The notes under the pieces were generated by a model. The model worked only from the letters and a program-made list of their open reading frames with translations, was not told where the DNA came from and searched no databases. Positions 1 to 6,072 of a DNA stretch of 6,252 nucleotides are shown piece by piece. The stretch comes from Bacillota bacterium (lineage in GTDB: Bacteria; Bacillota; Bacilli; Alicyclobacillales; SLC66). The stretch is from assembly GCA_021797415.1 (NCBI GenBank), contig JAJZZT010000132.1:1-6252 (forward strand). The letters are read 5' to 3'. Each line of letters begins with the position of its first letter. Position 1 is the first letter of the stretch. The position numbers and the translations under genes are program-made.

Positions 1-606
1 CTGGAGATCGCGCTGTTGTCTTCAATCGGCGGCGTTATTTCCTCGTCGATGATCGGCTTCGCCTTTGCAAAGCTCCGCATGCCGGGGAAAAATGTGCTTT
101 TTATCCTGGTGTTAAGCGGCTTGATGATCCCTTACGCGGTGGTCATGATCCCGCAATACCTGCTTTTCAAGCAGCTCGGTTGGATCAACACCTATCTGCC
201 GCTCATCGTTCCGGCGTGGCTCGGGCTGCCGTTTCTGATCTTTTTGTTCCGGCAGTTTTTTGCCGGAATTCCAAACGAAGTGTTTGAGGCGGGGAAGGTG
301 GACGGCTGCGGCTACTTCCGGTTGTATGCCCAGATTGCCATGCCGCTTGCCGTACCCGCCGTCGCCACGGCGTTCATTTTTCATTTTCAGTTCGCCTGGA
401 ATGATTTTCTCGGGCCGTTGATCTACATCGATTCAAACTCGAAGTACACGCTCTCGCTCGGGCTCGCCGCTTTCACCAGCAGTTGCGACTGTACACCGTG
501 GAACCAGTTGATGGCGATGTCGGCGCTCGTCACGCTCGTTCCCATCCTGATCTTCTTTTTCGCGCAGCAGTATATTCTGCGCGGTATCGCGCTGACGTCA
601 AAATAA
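1..606 (+). CDS. Carbohydrate ABC transporter permease, MalG/CUT1-like (5' end missing)
   Basis: Inner-membrane permease subunit of a binding-protein-dependent ABC importer, most like the MalG class that takes up sugars or oligosaccharides. The frame is open from base 1, so the true start lies upstream. The 201 visible codons are about 70-90 residues short of the usual 270-300. Five hydrophobic segments are visible, at about residues 1-25, 32-56, 66-87, 116-145 and 171-194. The family-defining EAA loop, which docks on the ATPase, is at residues 96-115: EAG, then VDG, then I-A-M-P at the usual distance. The C-terminus (YILRGIALTSK) resembles the common end of MalG-type permeases. A second permease and a solute-binding protein are expected upstream but are outside the window. 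The substrate cannot be read from this sequence. Family assignment is firm; sugar as substrate is inference from the subfamily. Confidence 0.9.
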   Translation: MEIALLSSIGGVISSSMIGFAFAKLRMPGKNVLFILVLSGLMIPYAVVMIPQYLLFKQLGWINTYLPLIVPAWLGLPFLIFLFRQFFAGIPNEVFEAGKVDGCGYFRLYAQIAMPLAVPAVATAFIFHFQFAWNDFLGPLIYIDSNSKYTLSLGLAAFTSSCDCTPWNQLMAMSALVTLVPILIFFFAQQYILRGIALTSK

Positions 607-617
607 GCCGCGGGCAT

Positions 618-656
618 TCCCATGGGGACGTTGCGCGGGGGGACGTTCCCATGGGG
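618..656. terminator. Hairpin between convergent genes, probable bidirectional terminator
   Basis: The arms 619-631 and 643-655 pair over 13 bp with a single G-T wobble, and a T-G pair at 618/656 adds one more. The loop is 11 nt and G-rich (632-642). Both arms contain the palindrome CCCATGGG, so the unit also reads as an imperfect direct repeat. It fills the 53-bp gap between the permease stop (604-606) and the radical SAM stop (660-662), the expected place for a shared terminator. The T run is short on the + strand (GCGTTT) and absent on the - strand, so termination is inferred from structure and position, not from a canonical U tract. Confidence 0.6.
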
Positions 657-659
657 CGT

Positions 660-1799
660 TTACCAGTACATGTACTCCCGGAGCGAGTAAACCGTGACCT
701 TGGCGCCAAGGGGGTCCAGCGCCGTGCGCCAGCGCGCCGTCTCCTGCGCGATCTCGGCGTCCGTGAACGCGGACAGCCGGCCTGCGCGCACGGCGGCGCG
801 GTAGTCGGCAAGCGGCGGTTCGACAAACGGGGACAGAAAGACGATGTCGCGCGGGGAAAGATCGATTGTCTCCAGTATCCTTTTGGTCTGGAGCAAGTGT
901 TCGGCGGCAAACGACGGACCTCCCGCGCCGACGAGCACGATGACGCCGAGGCGGAAACCGGCCGCTTTGAGCTGGTTTAGCGCGTGGGCCGCCTCTTGCG
1001 CCGCGCCCGGTTTGCGCAAAATGGCGCGCAGGCGGTCGGAGCCGGTCTCCAGGCCGCTGTATACGGTTGTCAGGCCGGCCTGGCGAATCCGGGTCAGTTC
1101 GGCAAGCGTTTTTCGTTCCAGCGTGAAGGTGTCCATGAACGTGGAAAAGCTGTCGGCCGCCTCTGTCAGTTTCCGCTGGATCCCATCCATCATGGCCAGC
1201 AGCCGGTCGGTCGGAACGACGAGCGCATTTCCGTCGCCAAGGAACACACCACTGCGGTCCGGGAGGCGTTCGGCGAAGAAACTGCGCAGACCTGCGATGT
1301 GTGCATCCAGTTCTTCGGACGTTTTGATGCGAAACGGCCGGTCGCGGTAGAAATCGCAAAAGAGACAGCGGTTGTACGAGCAGCCCTGGGCGATCTGCAC
1401 GACGAGCGTGTGGTATTGGTCCGGCGGCAAGATGCTGATCGGCAGGTACACGCGGGAAAATGCCTGTGCGTCAAGGGCGAGCCGTTCCGGAGACCATTTA
1501 GCAATGCGACAGGCCCACTCGCGGATCGCGGGAGCGGCGCTCTCGCGATCCGCTTCCGCGGCGAGAGTGAGCGCTTCTTTGTACCACCGCGCTTTGTCTT
1601 CGGCCGCAAGCCACTGGTACTTCCTTGTTCCGACGGAGATCGAGACGCGCAGCGCCCGGTCGTCAAGCGAACGGCGCACCGTTTCGCCCGGGGATGTGGA
1701 AAAGGTCAAGCGTCCACTGCGGTCAAAATGGTGCGTCGCCGCGCCGGATTCCACCGCAAGCGTGCGTGGGCGGAGCCGCACGGCAATCGTGTCCGGCAT
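660..1799 (-). CDS. Radical SAM protein with CX4CX2C cluster motif
   Basis: A 379-residue protein predicted to bind a 4Fe-4S cluster and cleave S-adenosylmethionine. The cluster motif is C140-SYNR-C145-LF-C148, followed by DFYRDRPFR. The first spacing is four residues, not the canonical three, in a CSxNxCxFC style that some superfamily members share. Further core signatures follow: VFLGDGNAL at about 185-193, in the position of the SAM-binding glycine-rich strand, and GLETGSD at 249-255. Residues 1-130 precede the core and I cannot assign them to a named domain. They contain a beta-rich stretch (FDRSGRLTF) and a helical, charged part. The start at 1797-1799 is supported by GAGGTGA on the - strand, 6 nt upstream. 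The gene lies 53 bp downstream of the hydrolase on the same strand, so the two are probably co-transcribed. Substrate and reaction are unknown. Superfamily assignment is firm. Confidence 0.88.
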   Translation of the reverse strand: MPDTIAVRLRPRTLAVESGAATHHFDRSGRLTFSTSPGETVRRSLDDRALRVSISVGTRKYQWLAAEDKARWYKEALTLAAEADRESAAPAIREWACRIAKWSPERLALDAQAFSRVYLPISILPPDQYHTLVVQIAQGCSYNRCLFCDFYRDRPFRIKTSEELDAHIAGLRSFFAERLPDRSGVFLGDGNALVVPTDRLLAMMDGIQRKLTEAADSFSTFMDTFTLERKTLAELTRIRQAGLTTVYSGLETGSDRLRAILRKPGAAQEAAHALNQLKAAGFRLGVIVLVGAGGPSFAAEHLLQTKRILETIDLSPRDIVFLSPFVEPPLADYRAAVRAGRLSAFTDAEIAQETARWRTALDPLGAKVTVYSLREYMYW

Positions 1800-1852
1800 G
1801 CGTCTTCACCTCATTATCGTATTCGGCCCATGGCCTGTCCGAGTGGGGCGGG

Positions 1853-2494
1853 TCAGCGCATGGCCGCGCAAAACCGGGCGCACTGCGCCGTCAGGTCAGC
1901 CAGCGCGCGCAGTGACCGCATGTGATCGCCTTCTATATACAGTGCATGATCCGCGCCATCGACAACCGAAACGTGCAGGCCGGGGATGTCCGCAAGCTGC
2001 CGGATGTCATCGCCGCCAAAGAGAGGGTCGCGATCGCCAACGATGACCAGCGCATGGTCCGCATCCTGCAGGAAAGGAATCGTGCGGCGCAGGGGCGTCA
2101 GAAAGATGTGGTTGCGCACGGGAGTCGGCGAGAGTGTCGCAACCTCGGCTGCAACCGCTGTTCCGAGACTTTTTCCGATAAAGACCGCGCGGCTGTAGTG
2201 ATCGGACAGCACGGACGATATGCCGACAGACACTTCATTCACGAGCGCGGCGAGATCTGCCGGCGCATATGGCCGATGATTTGTCACGTAGCCATACTCG
2301 ATGGAAAGGACGTCACAACCCGCTTCAAACGCCGCTTTGCCGGCGTAGTACAACAGTGGGGCCACGACGGGATAGTTCTGACCGGGAAACAACACGGCGA
2401 GGTGTTCCGAACCTCGGGAGTGGCGGGTCAGGACGTACGGCGAAGGTGTGCCCCAGTGTGTGGGCGTGTTGAGAATCGATTGTTCCGCGGCCAT
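1853..2494 (-). CDS. Alpha/beta hydrolase family protein
   Basis: A 213-residue cytoplasmic protein with no signal peptide, of the small, lidless alpha/beta hydrolase type (dienelactone-hydrolase-like size). The nucleophile elbow is G107-K-S109-L-G111. The likely acid is D156 in GDRDPLF (D154 is the alternative), and the likely base is H183 in GADHALY. An oxyanion-side loop, LFPGQNYPV, lies at 35-43. The order strand, Ser elbow, Asp, His is complete, so the enzyme looks intact. The start at 2492-2494 is supported by AGAGGAG on the - strand, 8 nt upstream. It is the first gene of a probable two-gene operon with the radical SAM gene and is divergent from the spore protein gene. The substrate is unknown; an esterase, thioesterase or lactonase activity would fit the fold, but nothing in the sequence decides between them. 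Confidence 0.85.
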   Translation of the reverse strand: MAAEQSILNTPTHWGTPSPYVLTRHSRGSEHLAVLFPGQNYPVVAPLLYYAGKAAFEAGCDVLSIEYGYVTNHRPYAPADLAALVNEVSVGISSVLSDHYSRAVFIGKSLGTAVAAEVATLSPTPVRNHIFLTPLRRTIPFLQDADHALVIVGDRDPLFGGDDIRQLADIPGLHVSVVDGADHALYIEGDHMRSLRALADLTAQCARFCAAMR

Positions 2495-2568
2495 GAGAAC
2501 AGCTCCTCTGCTTGCGTCTTGCCTGTCCCCTTTTTGAACAGGTTCTTATACGCTCTCGTACACGTCTT

Positions 2569-2601
2569 ATTATACGATGAAACGGTTGCGTTTTTTTTTG
2601 C
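2569..2601 (-). promoter_or_regulatory. Candidate promoter(s) for the hydrolase operon
   Basis: Two overlapping readings exist on the - strand. A perfect TATAAT lies at 2574-2569 but has no recognisable -35 at 16-18 bp; an A9 tract (2599-2591) sits there instead. Alternatively, GCAAA (2601-2597), 17 bp, then CATCGTA (2579-2573) fits the loose sigma-F/G pattern GMATR-N17/18-CATNNTA with one mismatch in the -35. Both would give a leader of about 65-75 nt before the hydrolase ATG. Which sigma factor uses it cannot be decided here. Confidence 0.35.
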
Positions 2602-2607
2602 GAAAAC

Positions 2608-2636
2608 GCATACGAGTGAAAATCCCGGCCATAATA
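2608..2636 (+). promoter_or_regulatory. Sigma-G-type (forespore) promoter of the spore protein gene
   Basis: GCATA at 2608-2612, a 17-bp spacer, then CATAATA at 2630-2636. Both elements match the known forespore sigma-G consensus (GMATR, CATNNTA) at the right spacing. Transcription would start near 2643, giving a leader of about 25 nt before the start codon. Alpha/beta-type spore protein genes are classically sigma-G dependent, so element and gene agree. The -35 overlaps the right arm of a small hairpin: GCGTTTT at 2588-2594 and AAAACGC at 2603-2609. Confidence 0.75.
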
Positions 2637-2653
2637 ACGTCACGATGATCAAA

Positions 2654-2670
2654 AGGGGGTTATGTTCTTG
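2654..2670 (+). promoter_or_regulatory. Ribosome binding site deciding a TTG start
   Basis: AGGGGG at 2654-2659 is followed by TTATGTTC and then TTG at 2668-2670. The gap to the upstream ATG (2662) is 2 nt, too short for normal initiation. The gap to the TTG is 8 nt, which is optimal. Confidence 0.6.
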
Positions 2671-2889
2671 GCATCCGGTCAAACTCGCAATACTCCGGTG
2701 GTCACGCAGGCCATTCGCGCACTCGATCAACTCAAGTACGAAATCGCGCAGGAGCTTGGCATCCAGGTGCCGCAGGACGGTTATTGGGGCACCATGACCA
2801 CGCGCGACACCGGGAAAATTGGCGGTCAGATCACGCGCAGACTCGTCGCTCTGGCGGAACAGCAGATAGCGGGTCGGTTTGTGCACTGA
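2668..2889 (+). CDS. Alpha/beta-type small acid-soluble spore protein
   Basis: A 73-residue DNA-binding protein that coats the chromosome in the dormant spore, protects it from UV and heat damage, and is degraded at germination. The family core is present: ALDQLKYEIAQELG at residues 18-31, then GKIGGQITRRLV, then ALAEQQI. The germination protease site is Y24-E25/I26-A27, cut after the Glu. The middle segment, DGYWGTMTTRDTG, resembles the GGWGEIRARDAG region of SspF more than the ADTTSRANG of SspA/B, so the protein looks intermediate between the two groups. Start choice: AGGGGG (2654-2659) is only 2 nt from the in-frame ATG at 2662 but 8 nt from TTG at 2668. I therefore prefer TTG, which also gives the typical short N-terminus (M-A-S-G-Q). 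It is monocistronic, with its own sigma-G promoter and terminator. Confidence 0.93.
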   Translation: MASGQTRNTPVVTQAIRALDQLKYEIAQELGIQVPQDGYWGTMTTRDTGKIGGQITRRLVALAEQQIAGRFVH

Positions 2890-2907
2890 CGTTTCCTGCT
2901 TCCGGTC

Positions 2908-2963
2908 AAATCGCCCATTCCGCCGACTTTACCACTGGTCCTGAAGGCGGCTGGGCGATTTTC
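2908..2963 (+). terminator. Intrinsic terminator of the spore protein gene
   Basis: The outer arms AAATCGCCCA (2908-2917) and TGGGCGATTT (2952-2961) pair perfectly over 10 bp. After a small internal bulge, CCGCC (2920-2924) pairs with GGCGG (2946-2950). The loop is 21 nt. The right arm runs into TTTTC. It begins 18 nt after the spore protein stop codon. The A-rich left flank could let it work weakly on the other strand too. Confidence 0.72.
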
Positions 2964-2998
2964 GCGTCCGCAGCAATGCCGCACATGCCGCAAAATGC

Positions 2999-3027
2999 TT
3001 GCATCATGCGGTGCGACGCGGTACAAT
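2999..3027 (+). promoter_or_regulatory. Sigma-A promoter of the tRNA cluster
   Basis: TTGCAT at 2999-3004, a 17-bp spacer, then TACAAT at 3022-3027. This is a good match to TTGACA-N17-TATAAT. The predicted start near 3034 is about 50 nt upstream of the first tRNA, and no ORF lies between. It sits just downstream of the spore gene terminator, which supports a new transcription unit here. Confidence 0.7.
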
Positions 3028-3085
3028 AGCGTTCGTGGCTCCGATGCGGGAAGCTGTTGTGTACCGGCTATCGGCGGTCGTATGT

Positions 3086-3158
3086 GGGGATATAGCTCAG
3101 TTGGTAGAGCACCTGCCTTGCACGCAGGGGGTCAGCGGTTCGAGTCCGCTTATCTCCA
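3086..3158 (+). tRNA. tRNA-Ala (anticodon TGC)
   Basis: A full 73-nt cloverleaf. The acceptor GGGGATA (3086-3092) pairs with TATCTCC (3151-3157), including the G3-U70 wobble that is the main alanine identity element. The D stem is GCTC/GAGC and the anticodon stem is CCTGC/GCAGG. The loop CTTGCAC places TGC at 3119-3121. The T arm is AGCGG, TTCGAGT, CCGCT. The discriminator is A3158. The next bases are CCT, so the CCA end is not fully encoded and must be added. First gene of the three-tRNA cluster. Confidence 0.97.
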
Positions 3159-3166
3159 CCTTGTTT

Positions 3167-3241
3167 TCCTCGATAGCAGAGCGGTAGAGCATCCGGCTGT
3201 TGACCGGAGGGCCGCAGGTTCGAATCCTGCTCGGGGAGCCA
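3167..3241 (+). tRNA. tRNA-Asn (anticodon GTT), atypical D stem and G37
   Basis: The acceptor TCCTCGA (3167-3173) pairs with TCGGGGA (3231-3237) with one T-G wobble. The anticodon stem TCCGG/CCGGA is perfect, and the loop CTGTTGA gives GTT at 3199-3201. The T arm is GCAGG, TTCGAAT, CCTGC. The discriminator is G3238, and CCA is encoded (3239-3241). Two features are odd. The D stem reads GCAG (3176-3179) against GAGC (3187-3190), leaving only two Watson-Crick pairs where tRNA-Asn normally has GCTC/GAGC. Position 37 (3202) is G instead of the usual A that carries t6A in tRNAs reading ANN codons. All other parts, including G18-G19 and a G15-C48 pair, look normal. It could be a divergent functional gene or an early pseudogene. 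Confidence 0.85.
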
Positions 3242-3248
3242 GGTGCGT

Positions 3249-3339
3249 GGAGTGATGGCCGAGTTGGTCGAAGGCGCTCGCCTGCTAAGCGAGTATACGC
3301 CTATAAGGCGTATCGAGGGTTCGAATCCCTCTCACTCCG
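3249..3339 (+). tRNA. tRNA-Ser (anticodon GCT)
   Basis: A 91-nt class II tRNA. The acceptor GGAGTGA (3249-3255) pairs with TCACTCC (3332-3338). The D stem is GCC/GGC. The anticodon stem is CTCGC/GCGAG, and the loop CTGCTAA gives GCT at 3284-3286. The long variable arm typical of serine is a perfect 7-bp hairpin: ATACGCC 3295-3301, loop TATAA, GGCGTAT 3307-3313. The T arm is GAGGG, TTCGAAT, CCCTC. The discriminator is G3339 and CCA is not encoded. It reads AGC/AGU codons. Last gene of the cluster, 7 nt after the tRNA-Asn CCA. Confidence 0.97.
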
Positions 3340-3370
3340 TGGTTTTTGCGTTTCGTGGGAATGCGCGCTA

Positions 3371-3421
3371 GACGCAGGGATCGGTTACCCGTATGAACGG
3401 GAAGCGGCCCCGCGTCTTTTT
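3371..3421 (+). terminator. Intrinsic terminator of the tRNA cluster
   Basis: GACGCAGGG (3371-3379) pairs with CCCCGCGTC (3408-3416), 8 of 9 positions, and T5 follows directly (3417-3421). The enclosed sequence holds a second hairpin: CCCGT (3388-3392), loop ATGA, ACGGG (3397-3401). It lies 31 nt after tRNA-Ser and just before the leuS promoter, so it probably ends the tRNA transcript and insulates leuS. Confidence 0.75.
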
Positions 3422-3428
3422 GTGCCAT

Positions 3429-3457
3429 TTGCGGCCGGTGCGTCATTTCAATATACT
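3429..3457 (+). promoter_or_regulatory. Sigma-A promoter of leuS
   Basis: TTGCGG at 3429-3434, a 17-bp spacer, then TATACT at 3452-3457. The predicted start near 3464 gives a leader of only about 30 nt, ending in GGGAGG (3478-3483), 10 nt before the leuS ATG. TATCAT at 3461-3466 is a weaker alternative -10. Confidence 0.65.
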
Positions 3458-3493
3458 ACCTATCATAGATCAGACGCGGGAGGCATCGCAGAA

Positions 3494-5941
3494 ATGGTGG
3501 ACCATTACGATCCGCCGGCAATCGAACCGAAATGGCGGGATTACTGGCGGGATACCGGGGCGCACAAAACGACGGGAGATGGGGGAAAAGAGAAGTACTA
3601 CTGCCTGGACATGTTTCCCTATCCGTCCGGCGCCGGACTGCATGTCGGACATTGGCGCGGTTACGTCCTGTCCGATGTCTGGAGCCGCTATAAAAAACTT
3701 CAGGGCTATGACGTGCTGCATCCCATGGGGTGGGACGCCTTTGGGTTGCCCGCTGAAAACGACGCGATCAAGCGCGGCATCCATCCCAGCGTGAGCACCG
3801 CGTCCAATATCGCCAATTTCAAGCGACAGCTCGAACAGATGGGCGCCATGTTTGACTGGAGCCGCGAGATCAACACGAGCAGCCCGGAATATTATAGGTG
3901 GACCCAGTGGATATTTGTCCAACTCTTCAAAATGGGTTTGGCGTACCGCAGTGAGATGCCGATCAACTGGTGCCCGAGCTGCAAGACCGGCCTTGCCAAC
4001 GAGGAGGTGGTCGACGGGGGGTGCGAACGCTGCGGCACGCCGGTCACCAAAAAGAACATGAAACAGTGGATGTTGCGCATCACGGATTACGCCGAACGGC
4101 TCCTGCAGGATCTCGACACGCTGCAATGGCCGGAAAAAGTGAAGAAGATGCAGGCGAACTGGATCGGACGCAGCGTTGGCGCGCAGGTGCGTTTTGCAAT
4201 AGAGACGAAGACGGACAGCGCGGGCGAAGGGGACGGTTTCGCGATCGACGTATTCACCACGCGGCCGGACACGCTCTACGGAGCGACGTACCTCGTGCTG
4301 GCGCCGGAACATCCGCTCGTTTCGCGCATTGTGTCGCCTGGACAGTCGTCCTCGGTCGAAGCGTACGTGCAGGCGACACTCGCCAAGTCGGCCGTCAACC
4401 GCCAGATGGCGGACAAGACCAAGACAGGCGCTTTCACCGGCGCGCACGCCGTCAATCCGGTGAACGGGGAGCGCATCCCTGTCTGGATTGCCGATTATGT
4501 GCTGATGGATTACGGGACGGGCGCGATCATGGCCGTTCCCGCGCACGACGAACGGGACTTTGAATTTGCCCAGGCGTTTTCCCTGCCCGTCCGCCAGGTC
4601 GTTGCGCCGGAGGGGTCCGCCGCGGCGGTCGAACTCAAGGAGGCGTACGTTGAATCCGGCGTGCTCGTGCACTCGGGACCGTTTGGCGGACTGGATTCGG
4701 AAACGGCAAAGCAGGCGATCGTCGCCGAACTTGCCGCCAAAGGGCTTGCCGAACAGAAGGTGACCTATAAGCTGCGCGACTGGGTGTTCGCCAGGCAGCG
4801 CTACTGGGGCGAACCGATTCCGCTTGTCCACTGTGAGCGCTGCGGTGTCGTCCCCGTTCCGGAAGAACAGTTGCCCGTCCTTCTGCCTGACGTGGAGCGC
4901 TATGAACCGACGGGCACAGGGGAATCTCCGCTCGCCGCGATCGAATCGTTCGTGCGCACAACCTGTCCGTCCTGCGGCGCTGCGGCGCGACGGGAGACGG
5001 ACACGATGCCGCAATGGGCGGGATCGTGCTGGTATTTCCTGCGTTTTGCCGATCCGCACAATGACCGCGCGCTGGTTGGCGAGCAACCCGTCAACCAGTG
5101 GCTTCCGGTTGACATGTACATCGGCGGTGTCGAACACGCGGTCCTGCACCTGCTGTACGCGCGTTTTTTTACAAAAGCGCTGTACGACCGCGGCGTCATC
5201 TCGTTTCAGGAGCCGTTTTTGCAACTGTTCAACCAGGGGATGTTGACGTTGAACGGCGCCAAGATGTCCAAGTCAAAAGGCAACGTCGTCACGCCGGAGG
5301 AACTGATCGACAAGTACGGCGCCGACACGCTTCGTCTCTATGAGTTGTTCGTCGGTCCGCCTGAGATTGACGCGGAATGGAATCCGCGGGCGATCGAAGG
5401 CGTCCATCGCTTTCTTGCGCGGGCGTTTCGCCTTGTCGCCGAGCGGTCCGGCGGATTGTCCGCAGAGTCTTCGCCGGATCTTCTGCGCTTGCGCCACCGC
5501 GCGATCAAACAGATTACCGAGCGGCTGGAGGGGTTTCGCTTCAACACCGTGGTCAGCGCGTTCATGGAGTATGTGAGCGCGCTCCATGAATATCAGGATC
5601 GGCTTGACCGGGCGTCGCTGGAGACGCTGGTCATCCTGCTCGCGCCGCTCGCGCCGCATTGGGCGGAGGAATGCTGGCGGATGCTCGGGGGAACGGAATC
5701 CGTTTTTTCTCAGTCGTGGCCAACATTTGATGAAGCGCTGCTCGTCGATGAGACGGTGGAGATCGTCGTGCAGGTCAACGGAAAGATCCGGGATCGCATG
5801 GTGGTGCAAAACGACGCGCGGCAGGATGATGTGGAACGCGAAGCGCTGGGGCGCGAGGCCGTGCACGGGGCGCTCGACGGCAAGCCCGTCTCGCGGGCGG
5901 TGTACGTGCCGGGCAAGCTGTTGAACCTGGTGGTCCGCTAG
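3494..5941 (+). CDS. leuS: Leucine-tRNA ligase
   Basis: Cytoplasmic class I aminoacyl-tRNA synthetase that charges tRNA-Leu and edits mischarged products. The protein has 815 residues, close to the usual bacterial 800-860. The catalytic HIGH-type motif is H50-V-G-H53 within [20 protein letters not shown] is at 590-594. The inserted CP1 editing domain carries TTRPDT at 255-260 and [10 protein letters not shown] with the conserved Asp at about 352, so proofreading looks intact. Paired cysteine motifs (WCPSC and CERC; later HCERCG and CPSCG) are the zinc-ribbon-like elements seen in many LeuRS. The C-terminal region contains [14 protein letters not shown], typical of the family end. Start: ATG 3494 follows GGGAGG at 10 nt and gives the normal N-terminus ([14 protein letters not shown]). 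The frame stays open upstream to about 3200, but only through tRNA genes. It has its own promoter and no visible T-box leader. Confidence 0.98.
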   Translation: MVDHYDPPAIEPKWRDYWRDTGAHKTTGDGGKEKYYCLDMFPYPSGAGLHVGHWRGYVLSDVWSRYKKLQGYDVLHPMGWDAFGLPAENDAIKRGIHPSVSTASNIANFKRQLEQMGAMFDWSREINTSSPEYYRWTQWIFVQLFKMGLAYRSEMPINWCPSCKTGLANEEVVDGGCERCGTPVTKKNMKQWMLRITDYAERLLQDLDTLQWPEKVKKMQANWIGRSVGAQVRFAIETKTDSAGEGDGFAIDVFTTRPDTLYGATYLVLAPEHPLVSRIVSPGQSSSVEAYVQATLAKSAVNRQMADKTKTGAFTGAHAVNPVNGERIPVWIADYVLMDYGTGAIMAVPAHDERDFEFAQAFSLPVRQVVAPEGSAAAVELKEAYVESGVLVHSGPFGGLDSETAKQAIVAELAAKGLAEQKVTYKLRDWVFARQRYWGEPIPLVHCERCGVVPVPEEQLPVLLPDVERYEPTGTGESPLAAIESFVRTTCPSCGAAARRETDTMPQWAGSCWYFLRFADPHNDRALVGEQPVNQWLPVDMYIGGVEHAVLHLLYARFFTKALYDRGVISFQEPFLQLFNQGMLTLNGAKMSKSKGNVVTPEELIDKYGADTLRLYELFVGPPEIDAEWNPRAIEGVHRFLARAFRLVAERSGGLSAESSPDLLRLRHRAIKQITERLEGFRFNTVVSAFMEYVSALHEYQDRLDRASLETLVILLAPLAPHWAEECWRMLGGTESVFSQSWPTFDEALLVDETVEIVVQVNGKIRDRMVVQNDARQDDVEREALGREAVHGALDGKPVSRAVYVPGKLLNLVVR

Positions 5942-5947
5942 ACGCCG

Positions 5948-5977
5948 TTTCCTTCTAGCCACACGGGCTGAAGGAAA
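5948..5977 (+). terminator. Hairpin after leuS, possible terminator
   Basis: TTTCCTTC (5948-5955) and AGCC (5957-5960), with a bulged T between them, pair with GGCT (5966-5969) and GAAGGAAA (5970-5977) around a 5-nt loop. It starts 7 nt after the leuS stop. Only TT follows, so there is no true U tract. It could be a weak terminator, or it could protect the 3' end of the leuS mRNA. Confidence 0.5.
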
Positions 5978-5990
5978 TTCGCCGGGCCGA

Positions 5991-6049
5991 CGCCATGCCC
6001 TGTCCCCGGGGGGATGACGAAGACTGGCAGATGATATTTTCAAGATAGA
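5991..6049. repeat. Repeat element I, shortened copy of element II
   Basis: Positions 5991-6007 match 15 of 17 bases of 6103-6119, the left core of element II. GACTGGCAG (6022-6030) and the 14-base ATTTTCAAGATAGA (6036-6049) recur exactly at 6171-6179 and 6189-6202 in its right arm. The order of left core then right tail is the same as in element II, but the outer left arm, the loop and the right core are missing. It therefore looks like a collapsed or deleted copy. Confidence 0.6.
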
Positions 6050-6054
6050 CGCCC

Positions 6055-6072
6055 GTGGCGCTGGCGCGCCAC
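6055..6072. repeat. Short hairpin between the two repeat elements
   Basis: GTGGCGC (6055-6061), loop TGGC, GCGCCAC (6066-6072). The 7-bp stem is perfect and GC-only except for one T-A pair. It abuts the left end of element II. No T tract follows. Function unknown. Confidence 0.5.

Noticed and set aside
984..1925. Plus-strand frame (313 aa) opposite the radical SAM gene
   Set aside because: Shadow frame crossing the radical SAM gene, the 53-bp gap and into the hydrolase; no family signature, and it conflicts with two clear genes.
2522..2542. CCTGT/ACAGG inverted repeat upstream of the hydrolase as an operator
   Set aside because: Only 5 bp arms around an 11-nt centre; expected by chance and not supported by any regulator nearby.
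2995..3255. Small plus-strand ORFs over the tRNA promoter and tRNA genes
   Set aside because: They overlap tRNA-Ala and tRNA-Asn and have no ribosome binding site or family resemblance.
3371..3421. T-box terminator/antiterminator for leuS
   Set aside because: The hairpin looks like a terminator, but no T-box consensus or specifier stem is visible and the leuS promoter lies downstream of it.
3200..3493. Open reading frame continuing leuS upstream to 3200 (98 extra residues)
   Set aside because: It runs through tRNA-Asn, tRNA-Ser, the terminator and the leuS promoter. The LeuRS family N-terminus and the GGGAGG site both place the start at 3494.
3470..5224. Long minus-strand frame (584 aa) opposite leuS
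   Set aside because: Antisense shadow of a high-GC coding region. It is rich in Arg/His, has no recognisable domain, and sits entirely over the well-supported leuS.
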